Source of the DNA: Anaerococcus nagyae
Lineage (GTDB): Bacteria; Bacillota; Clostridia; Tissierellales; Peptoniphilaceae
Direction of reading: 5' to 3'
Assembly (NCBI RefSeq): GCF_017874535.1
Contig: NZ_JAGGLS010000001.1
Location: 1 to 64,000 of the forward strand
DNA length: 64,000 nt
Shown here: positions 53,652 to 59,890 of the stretch, piece after piece
How positions within the stretch are numbered: the stretch's first letter is position 1
Layout: each line of letters starts with the position of its first letter
The notes under the pieces: model-generated
Told to the model about the DNA's origin: nothing
The model's input: the letters and a program-made list of their open reading frames with translations, nothing else
Database searches by the model: none
Program-made: the position numbers and the translations under genes

Positions 53652-53686
53652 AAAATAAAAATACGGAGATATTTATATACCTCCGC
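53652..53686 (-). terminator. Terminator of the DUF1659-DUF2922 operon
   Basis: Minus-strand stem GCGGAGGTAT/ATATCTCCGT (10 bp with two G-U pairs), 4-nt loop, then ATTTTTATTTT. Confidence 0.75.
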
Positions 53687-53699
53687 ATCTTTTCACATA

Positions 53700-53921
53700 T
53701 TAAGCTATTGTAAGTTCTTCTCTATCTATTGTTTCTATTTCAGCTTTAGCCTTATTTGCTAATGGTCCATTTTTGGTTAATAGTACTCCTGATTTAATCA
53801 TAGAATCCATAGCTAGTTTTATATCTTCTGATGTATAGCTTCCTTTAGGATAATCTACTGTAACTGATTTTGAATTATTTGCTTGATCTTTAAAATATAA
53901 TTTTAATTTTCTGCTTGCCAT
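53700..53921 (-). CDS. DUF2922 small protein
   Basis: 73 residues, MASRKLKLYFKDQANNSKSVTVDYPKGS... with the family's conserved LTKNGPLANKAKAEIE-like C-terminal half. Predicted small beta-alpha protein without signal or TM. It lies 14 bp after the DUF1659 gene; the two are nearly always partners. Function unknown. Confidence 0.88.
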   Translation of the reverse strand: MASRKLKLYFKDQANNSKSVTVDYPKGSYTSEDIKLAMDSMIKSGVLLTKNGPLANKAKAEIETIDREELTIA

Positions 53922-53935
53922 TTATATATCCTCCC

Positions 53936-54121
53936 TTATATTTCCTTAACATCTATTAAATATACTTCGACTTCTGTAGCATCTACTAAAGCAGTATATG
54001 CTAGAGCAAAGTTTTTGAAGTTTTCTGCACCTGCATTTTCATCTATTTGAGAAAATGTCTTGCTTACTTTTTTTAATGATCCTTCTTCTGATTCAACTTT
54101 AAATTTGATTTGTAATTTCAT
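53936..54121 (-). CDS. DUF1659 small protein
   Basis: 61 residues: MKLQIKFKVESEEGSLKKVS then KTFSQIDENAGAENFKNFALAYTALVDATEVEVYLIDVKEI. DUF1659 features: KTFSxI...A...F..A...L...EVYLIDVKEI. SD GGAGG. First gene of the two-gene operon, 37 bp downstream of the bipartite motif. Confidence 0.88.
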   Translation of the reverse strand: MKLQIKFKVESEEGSLKKVSKTFSQIDENAGAENFKNFALAYTALVDATEVEVYLIDVKEI

Positions 54122-54157
54122 ATTTTCCTCCGTTTTTTGTTTTTGTAGTGGCCCTAC

Positions 54158-54190
54158 ATATGTATATAGAAATCAAGAGGAATTTTTCCC
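54158..54190 (-). promoter_or_regulatory. Bipartite promoter-like motif upstream of DUF1659-DUF2922
   Basis: Minus strand: GGGAAAAATT (54181-54190), 9-bp gap, TTCTATATACATAT (54158-54171), identical to the copy at 52682-52714. The intervening 9 bp differ (CCTCTTGAT versus TTACTATTT), which argues the blocks themselves are what is conserved. Confidence 0.78.
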
Positions 54191-54284
54191 GAAATTTTTT
54201 AAAAAAGTTATTAGTAGATGATTTAAGTAAAAAAAAGAAATATCTTGCTTAATATACAAAGTATTAGTAAACGTCAATAATATA

Positions 54285-54332
54285 TTTGCGCTCACCAAGA
54301 CAGTTAAGTCGAGATAGCGAAAGCGAAATAGT
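54285..54332. repeat. Degenerate fragment of the palindromic repeat family
   Basis: GCTCACCAAGACAGTTAAGT followed by CGAGATAGCGAAAGCGAAAT recalls the core of the family but lacks clean inverted halves. Confidence 0.35.
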
Positions 54333-54346
54333 TTATATAATAAGCA

Positions 54347-54377
54347 CAAAAAAATCTTCCACCTTTTGGTGGAAGAT
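54347..54377 (-). terminator. Terminator of the coiled-coil surface protein gene
   Basis: 10-bp stem AGATCTTCCACC-type (core TCTTCCACC/GGTGGAAGA, loop TTTT) with a T run on the minus strand, about 105 bp after the stop. Confidence 0.7.
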
Positions 54378-54389
54378 CTTTCAAGTGAG

Positions 54390-54450
54390 TACCGCGGTAT
54401 CTAATATTTATCTATAGAGCCCCTAGCGAGTGCACTCTTTTTTGGCTCTA
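54390..54450. other. Nested palindromes of unknown function between surface gene and its terminator
   Basis: Contains TACCGCGGTA (54390-54399), TAGAGCC (54415-54421) pairing with GGCTCTA (54444-54450), and inside it GAGTGCACTC (54428-54437). Likely structured RNA 3' of the surface protein gene. I do not recognise it. The ACCGCGG recalls a T-box core, but the context does not fit. Confidence 0.4.
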
Positions 54451-54480
54451 TTAATATTTTTTAGTAAATCTAACTATTAA

Positions 54481-55938
54481 TTAGTTATTTTTTTTGCTTG
54501 CTGCGTAAGCAACTGAAGCTGCTGCTAATACACCTGCAACACCAGCAACACCAGCAATACCTGTTTTAGCATTACGTCCAGCTGTTCTGTTTGAAGAAGC
54601 TTTTTTAGATGGTGTAACAACATTTGTTACTTTTTCATCTTTTTTATCTTCTTTTTTGTCTTCTTTTTTGTCTTCTTCTTTGTTGTCTTTTTTATCTTCT
54701 TTTTTGTCTTCTTCTTTGTTGTCTTTTTTATCTTCTTTTTTGTCTTCTTCTTTATTGTCTTTTTTATCTTCTTTTTTATCTTCGATTTCTTCTTCTTTGT
54801 CGATTGCTTCTATAGCATCTTGTAATTCAGCATCTTTGTCTCTGATCTTGTTTGTAAGATCCTTAACATCATATTCTTCTTCAACTGCTTCTTCTTCAGC
54901 AGCATATGCTGTTGAGAATACAGAGAAAGCTACTTTTTTGTAGTTGTAATCTTTAAGTGCAGCTTCACCTTTTTTGATTAGTTCGTTAGCTTCTTTTACT
55001 AATTTGTTAAGGTAAGCTTCATTTTTATCTGAAATGTGTTCAGCTTTCTTTTTAAGAATATCAACAGCTTTAAGTGTTGCTTTAGCATCTTGGATAGCTG
55101 CATCGAGTTCAGCTAATTCTTCTTTTGTTGGAGCTTTTTTAGATGGTTTTTCTTCTTTATCTGCATCAATAACGATATTGATGTCACCTGCTTTTTCAGC
55201 TTTGTTTATTGTATCGACAGAAAGACCTTCTGAGATTAATTCTGCTTTAGCTTTATCATATGTGCCTGTCTTAGCATTGTTTGTTAATTTTGCTAATACA
55301 TTTTTAGCTTCTTGTGTTTTATTCTTAGCTTCGTTGTAATCCCCAAGTCTTCTAGAAACTTCTGATTGAAGTTCTGATCTTTTATTTTCTACTTCTTTAT
55401 ATTCATCTTTAAGAGCTTTTTTTCTTTCATTTAATGAAATGATGTCTTTGATAGCTTCAGCTTGAGCTTCTTGAGATGGTTGATCTACAGATTGATCAAT
55501 ATATTGTGAGAAATTATTTAAATATTTCTCAGTTAAATAATCATAGTTAGGTTTTCCTGTAAATCCTGAAGAAATGTTTCCTTCATATTTTTGTATAGCT
55601 GCTTGTCTTTCAGAATCAACTCTATCAACATCTTCTTGATATTTAGAATCTGGATCATTTGCAACTTTTCCGTATCTAGCTTCAAGTTCAGCTAATTTTT
55701 GAAGAGCTTTTTCGTAATTAGCTTCTGCTGTAGCTTCTGAAGCTTTTGCAGATTCTAAATTTTTCTCAGCATTTCTAACCTTGTTCCATTCTTTTACGAA
55801 TTCTTCTTTTGCTTTTTTATAATCATATGTGTATTCAGATGGTTTTGTATCTTTTCCCTCAGCAGCAAATGATGGAGCTACTGCACTTAAACCCATTGCT
55901 AATGCTAATGCACCAGCAGCAATTTTATTTCTTTTCAT
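54481..55938 (-). CDS. Surface coiled-coil protein with KKEDKKDNKEED repeats and sorting-like C-terminus
   Basis: 485 residues. Signal peptide to about residue 25 (AVAPSFA). Long helical, coiled-coil region (about 40-330, with EKNLESAKASEATAEANYEK and similar). A repeat block of 12-residue units KKEDKKDNKEED (about 385-435) follows, likely a wall-spanning spacer. The C-terminus is NAKTG, a hydrophobic run (IAGVAGVAGVLAAASVAYA) and SKKNN, which is like an LPXTG-type signal with a variant motif. SD AAGGAG. A promoter precedes it. Function unknown; possibly adhesin or wall-binding. Confidence 0.8.
   Translation of the reverse strand: MKRNKIAAGALALAMGLSAVAPSFAAEGKDTKPSEYTYDYKKAKEEFVKEWNKVRNAEKNLESAKASEATAEANYEKALQKLAELEARYGKVANDPDSKYQEDVDRVDSERQAAIQKYEGNISSGFTGKPNYDYLTEKYLNNFSQYIDQSVDQPSQEAQAEAIKDIISLNERKKALKDEYKEVENKRSELQSEVSRRLGDYNEAKNKTQEAKNVLAKLTNNAKTGTYDKAKAELISEGLSVDTINKAEKAGDINIVIDADKEEKPSKKAPTKEELAELDAAIQDAKATLKAVDILKKKAEHISDKNEAYLNKLVKEANELIKKGEAALKDYNYKKVAFSVFSTAYAAEEEAVEEEYDVKDLTNKIRDKDAELQDAIEAIDKEEEIEDKKEDKKDNKEEDKKEDKKDNKEEDKKEDKKDNKEEDKKEDKKEDKKDEKVTNVVTPSKKASSNRTAGRNAKTGIAGVAGVAGVLAAASVAYAASKKNN
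54645..54786. repeat. 36-bp tandem repeat encoding KKEDKKDNKEED
   Basis: The DNA repeats with a 36-bp period: TGTTGTC at 54681 and 54717, TATTGTC at 54753. It gives just over three in-frame 12-residue units and can vary in copy number. Confidence 0.9.
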
Positions 55939-56380
55939 TATAAGTTATCTCCTTATTTTTTTAATTACTATTTGTATCTTAAATAGTACTCACTTTACAC
56001 TATCTATAGTACACTAGATTCTACATTTTTGCAACACATTTATTGCATTTTCTCAATTTTTCTAAAAAATATAGTTTAACTAATGCTCACAATATCTTCA
56101 ATATTGTAACTAATGTGTAATTTATAATCTTTGTGATTATAGATGGCAATAGAATGCATATCCTCTATTTTTCAATAAACATAAAAGATATTTGTATTTA
56201 TTTAAATTGATATAAAGTTACTACAATCTATTTGAAACTACCGTTTACTTATGCACTCATAATTAAGATTTTACCTATTGGTATTAATCTTTGTTTAATA
56301 AAACGTATAGTTCTTTATTATTTTAGCACTATTAACCTTTTAGTCAAGCTTTTACTTGTTTACTTTTTCTTACTAATTTA
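55939..56380. other. Non-coding gap between the ComK-like and surface-protein genes
   Basis: About 440 bp of AT-rich DNA. It contains the surface-protein promoter at 56006-56034; beyond that I see no ORF, repeat unit or clear hairpin with a U tail. Confidence 0.5.
56006..56034 (-). promoter_or_regulatory. Sigma-A-type promoter of the surface-protein gene
   Basis: On the minus strand: TTGCAA, 17-bp spacer, TACTAT, about 68 bp upstream of the ATG. Confidence 0.65.
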
Positions 56381-56872
56381 CTATACATAATCATCTAGAA
56401 TACGAGCAGTTATATATCTAATGTTTGCATCTGATTCTATTAACGACTTATTAATTTCTTTATACAACATTAGCTTAGCATTATTTAAGTTAGTTATTAG
56501 GGTTTGTCTTGTAGCAAGAGTTGCTACCGATTCTCCTGTTATTAGAATAATCTCGGGACCTACTATCTTTTTTACATATTTTACATTTACAAATCCACGT
56601 GACTGTTTGTCATATATAGCTTTCCTATATTTGAAGGCAAAAAATACGTGACTAGTGTCTATAACATATGGTAGGTTTTTACTTATTTGGAGTTCTCTGC
56701 TAATTTGTTTATTTACCAACTTTTTGTTTTTGCCCTTATCCTTATACATAGTATCTAGGTAAAGGCTTGGAGTTTTGAGACTAAGTTTGACTTCTGTTTG
56801 GCTATAAATGCGAGCGCATATACCAGTTCCTTTTACTTCTTCTGGAAGTACTGCAATAATGTCACCTGCCAT
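56381..56872 (-). CDS. ComK-like protein
   Basis: 163 residues. IIAVLPEEVKGTGICARIYS at the N-terminus matches ComK's IAVLPEE opening; then KNLPYVIDTSHVFFAFKYRKA aligns with its PPIMVDPSNQIFLFPT segment, followed by RGFVNVKYVKKI. ComK activates competence genes in Bacillus. It is shorter than B. subtilis ComK (192) and is an isolated gene here, with no competence genes beside it. Pattern-based call. SD AAAGGAGGT. Confidence 0.62.
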   Translation of the reverse strand: MAGDIIAVLPEEVKGTGICARIYSQTEVKLSLKTPSLYLDTMYKDKGKNKKLVNKQISRELQISKNLPYVIDTSHVFFAFKYRKAIYDKQSRGFVNVKYVKKIVGPEIILITGESVATLATRQTLITNLNNAKLMLYKEINKSLIESDANIRYITARILDDYV

Positions 56873-56959
56873 TTATACCTCCTTTCGCGATACTAGACAT
56901 TTATTGTCTATATCTGTCTTTAAGTGTACCACGTTTGGAGTTTGATGTCTATTGAGTCT

Positions 56960-57613
56960 TAGTTGGAATGGTATAATTTATAACGATCTGCATCGAGTGC
57001 ATGGAGTGGAGATCTCAGGTCTTGCGATTTACTGGAGATTTCTCCATTCCGCTTCGCTTCAGTCGAAATGGGTAATACTTTTAACCCATATGATTAATAT
57101 AATAACAAGAATACCTATAAACCATCTCGACTAAATGAGCTATAGCGAATGCACGGAGAGATCTCTTTATTTGCACTATACACTTGAGATTTCTCCGTTC
57201 CGCTTCGCTTCGGTCGAAATGGGTTGTCGTATCTTCTCTTTGTCATTAATGTGAAACATATTCCATCTCGACCGAACACAGTGAGCGGAGAGATCTCAGG
57301 TCTTGCGATTTACTGAAGATTTCTCCGCTACGCTTCGCTTCGGTCGAAATGGGTTGTCGTATCTTCTCTTTGTCATTAATGTGAAATATATTCCATCTCG
57401 ACCGAACACAGTGAGCGAAGAGATCTCAGGTCTTGCGATTTACTGAAGATTTCTCCGCTACGCTTCGCTTCAGTCGAAATGGGTTGTCGTATCTTCTCTT
57501 TGTCATTAATGTGAAATGTATTCCATCTCGACCGAACACAGTGAGCGGAGAGATCTCAGGTCTTGCGATTTACTGAAGATTTCTCCGCTACGCTTCGCTT
57601 CGGTCGAAATGGA
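56960..57613. repeat. Palindromic repeat array 4 (130-bp period)
   Basis: At 57263, 57393 and 57523 a unit starting CCATCTCGACCGAACACAGT repeats with an exact 130-bp period. Each has inverted halves (...GGAGAGATCTC / GATTTCTCCGCTACGC...TCGAAATGG) and a shared spacer with GTCGTATCTTCTCTTTGTCA. Two more divergent units (about 56970-57070 and 57122-57225) precede, so five hairpin units in all. Confidence 0.95.
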
Positions 57614-57619
57614 TATGGA

Positions 57620-57745
57620 TTTTCCACCCTCTAGCTCTTTGTCCTCTCAGAACTCTTGCGATTTCTTCGCTTAGTTCTGCGGATTCGCCTTCGGCTTATC
57701 TCGCAGATGAAAAATCCTTTGGATTTTCCACCCAAAAGCTCGGGA
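57620..57745. other. GC-richer non-coding segment downstream of rlmH
   Basis: Contains GGATTTTCCACCC twice (about 57627 and 57720) and short inverted pairs (CAGAAC/GTTCTG). No ORF. It may be remnants of another repeat family. Confidence 0.4.
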
Positions 57746-58228
57746 CTACTTATGATAAGGATGTCCATTTATAATTCTAAATGCTCTGTAGATTTGCTCT
57801 ATTAGTATTACTCTCATTAGTTGGTGAGGGTAGGTCATTTTTGAGAAGGATTGTTTTTTGTTTGCTCTTTGGCTTACATTTTTTGATAGTCCGTTGCTAC
57901 CTCCTATTATAAATACTAGGTTTCTTCCAAAGCCTTCTGCCATTTCTGTTTCTATGAATTTAGCGAATGATTCGCTTGTTTCTTGTTTTCCTAAGATTTC
58001 TAGGCTCACTACGTAATCATCGTCTTTTACTTTATTCAGAATTTTTTCTCCTTCTTTGTCTTTTACTTGTTCTATCTCTTTTTCCGAAAGATTTTCTCCT
58101 GCTGGTTCGTCTGCCACTTCTATTATTTCTATATTATTGTATGTTTGCATACGTTTAAGATATTCTTCTATGGCTTGTTTATAGAATTTTTCTTTTATTT
58201 TACCTACCGCTATGATTTTGATGTCCAT
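57746..58228 (-). CDS. rlmH: 23S rRNA (pseudouridine1915-N3)-methyltransferase RlmH
   Basis: SPOUT methyltransferase acting on helix 69 of the 50S subunit. 160 residues, normal length. LVFIIGGSNGLSKNV (SAM binding) and SFSKMTYPHQLMRVILIEQIYRAFRIINGHPYHK at the C-terminus are diagnostic. SD AGGAGG. It lies 40 bp after the ATP-cone gene but behind that gene's terminator. Confidence 0.97.
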   Translation of the reverse strand: MDIKIIAVGKIKEKFYKQAIEEYLKRMQTYNNIEIIEVADEPAGENLSEKEIEQVKDKEGEKILNKVKDDDYVVSLEILGKQETSESFAKFIETEMAEGFGRNLVFIIGGSNGLSKNVSQRANKKQSFSKMTYPHQLMRVILIEQIYRAFRIINGHPYHK

Positions 58229-58238
58229 TATTCCTCCT

Positions 58239-58270
58239 AAAAAATAAACTCAATCTTTTGATTGAGTTTA
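58239..58270 (-). terminator. Terminator of the DUF2188/ATP-cone pair
   Basis: 11-bp perfect stem TAAACTCAATC/GATTGAGTTTA with a TTTT loop (AAAA on minus), followed by TTTTTT on the minus strand. It overlaps the stop of the ATP-cone gene. Confidence 0.85.
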
Positions 58271-58669
58271 GACTTGTATATATGAAACATATGAGTCGTA
58301 AATTTTACCATATCCTTCATCTTTTAATGATTGTTTCACGAATTCCTTGATTTCAGAAGTTTTAAATACTTTTCTATTTAGATCTTTCATATGATTTGAT
58401 ACATCTTCCATAAGTATCTCCACATCTGATCTATTTAGGTATTGACCATTGCTATCTGCTGCGTTTTTTATTGATCTTGCTATTTTATCTCTTGAATATT
58501 GCTCTAGATTACCACTTCTTTTTATAACATATAGACTCTCATCTGGACTATTATCTAGGTAATCTTTTACTACATCTATTTTAAGCTTATCTATTTCATT
58601 AACTATTTTATTTATATCGTATTCTTTGTTTTTGTAGTAATCTAATACCATTTGACTTAGTTCACTCAT
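58268..58669 (-). CDS. Stand-alone ATP-cone domain protein
   Basis: 133 residues. After a roughly 45-residue helical start, an ATP-cone domain spans about 47-133 (YVIKRSGNLEQYSRDKIARSIKNAADSNGQYL ... DLNRKVFKTSEIKEFVKQSLKDEGYGKIYDSYVSYI). ATP-cones regulate ribonucleotide reductase and NrdR; here there is neither catalytic nor DNA-binding part. Overlaps the DUF2188 gene by 4 bp, so translated with it. Confidence 0.8.
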   Translation of the reverse strand: MSELSQMVLDYYKNKEYDINKIVNEIDKLKIDVVKDYLDNSPDESLYVIKRSGNLEQYSRDKIARSIKNAADSNGQYLNRSDVEILMEDVSNHMKDLNRKVFKTSEIKEFVKQSLKDEGYGKIYDSYVSYIQV

Positions 58670-59094
58670 TTAGATTCCTCCTTGGTCCTTGTTATTACCT
58701 TGCTTTGTTTATTATCCGCGATTTCTTTTGCCCTATGAGTAGCTTCTTTTTTGCTATCATAATAGCCTTCTACTTGGCTAGCTCCCTTGGATTCTACTTG
58801 CCACATTTTTTTATCATAGTTATAGGAAACTATGACGTCGGAATCTTGGAGTCTGGCTGCTGATTTTCCATATGGCTTATCATGATCTTTTAAATCTTTT
58901 TTTCTAATCTTTTTAAGTTCACTAATACTGGCATCAGCCGCCCAATCCTTGGCTTGAGATATAGCTATAGGAATAGCATTATCATCGTCATATCCTTCCT
59001 CTATCATGGCGTTTGCTATGTCGATAGCTTTATCGCGAACTTCTTTGTCTAGATTTTTCATAGACACTGGGTAGTCTCTTCTATCAAAAGGCAT
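58666..59094 (-). CDS. DUF2188-type protein with N-terminal ChaB-like helical part
   Basis: 142 residues. N-terminus MPFDRRDYPVSMKNLDKEV followed by DKAIDIANAMIEEGYDDDNAIPIAISQAKDW is a compact helical module like those in ChaB-type/uncharacterised proteins. The C-terminal part (about 78-135, ARLQDSDVIVSYNYDKKMWQVESKGASQVEGYYDSKKEATHRAKEIADN) is DUF2188, a small alpha/beta domain. No signal or TM. SD AAGGAG. Function unknown. Confidence 0.78.
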   Translation of the reverse strand: MPFDRRDYPVSMKNLDKEVRDKAIDIANAMIEEGYDDDNAIPIAISQAKDWAADASISELKKIRKKDLKDHDKPYGKSAARLQDSDVIVSYNYDKKMWQVESKGASQVEGYYDSKKEATHRAKEIADNKQSKVITRTKEESK

Positions 59095-59186
59095 AATGCA
59101 TCTCCTTTTTTACTTCTTTTGTATTATTTACCCATTTATAATTTATAATTATCCTGTAAAAATTCTTTACATCATTAGTTTTTATG

Positions 59187-59834
59187 CCATCTCGATTAGA
59201 GGATCTTAGAAAATGCATATGTTAAACTCATACTGGGGATTTCTCCATTTCGCTTCGCTTCAGTCGAAATGGGTTGGTTTTTTATCTTATATATTAAGAA
59301 TAATCATCAATAAAATACAACCATCTCGACCGAACAAAGTGAGCGGAGAGATCTCTTATTTAAACTACATACTGGAGATTTCTACATTCCGCTTTGCTTC
59401 AGTCGAAATGGGTAGGTTTTTTTATCTTATATATTAAGAGTAATCATCAATAAAATACAACCATCTCGACCGAACAAAGTGAGCGGAGAGATCTCTTATT
59501 TAAACTACATACTGGATATTTCTCCATTTCGCTTTGCTTCAGTCGAAATGGGTTGGTTTTTTTATCTTATATATTAAGAGTAATCATCAATAAAATACAA
59601 CCATCTCGACCGAGCGTAGTGAGCAGAGAGATCTCTTTGTTTGAACTACATACTGGATATTTCTTCATTTCGCTTTGCTTCAGTCGAAATGGGTTGGTTT
59701 TTTTATCTTATATATTAAGAGTAATCATCAATAAAATACAACCATCTCGACCGAACAAAGTGAGCGGAGAGATCTCTTTGTTTGAACTACATACTGGAGA
59801 TTTCTACATTCCGCTTCGCTTCAGTCGAAATGGA
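59187..59834. repeat. Palindromic repeat array 5 (140-bp period)
   Basis: Units starting CCATCTCGACCG at 59321, 59461, 59601 and 59742 (period 140-141 bp), after a divergent first unit at 59187. Each unit contains the inverted halves plus a conserved spacer (TATATTAAGAGTAATCATCA). Five units in all. Non-coding; open frames crossing it are artefacts of the repeat. Confidence 0.96.
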
Positions 59835-59845
59835 GATAATTTGCA

Positions 59846-59886
59846 CATCAAAAAACAGAGTCTTTTTTTCTCTAGACTCTGTTTTT
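59846..59886 (-). terminator. Terminator of the amino-acid permease gene
   Basis: 13-bp perfect stem (59851-59863 / 59874-59886, core ACAGAGTCT) with a T run on both ends. Confidence 0.88.
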
Positions 59887-59890
59887 TTAG

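Noticed and set aside
54376-54450. T-box-like ACCGCGG sequence
   Set aside because: No specifier stem or GGTGGNACCGCG core, and no plus-strand gene follows; the nearby gene is on the minus strand and ends here.
54624-54943. Leu/Ser/Phe-rich plus-strand proteins opposite the surface gene
   Set aside because: They are antisense shadows of the Lys/Asp/Glu repeat.
59187-59834. Possible CRISPR array
   Set aside because: Regular spacing, but the units are about 140 bp with conserved spacers and internal palindromes, and no cas gene is near.
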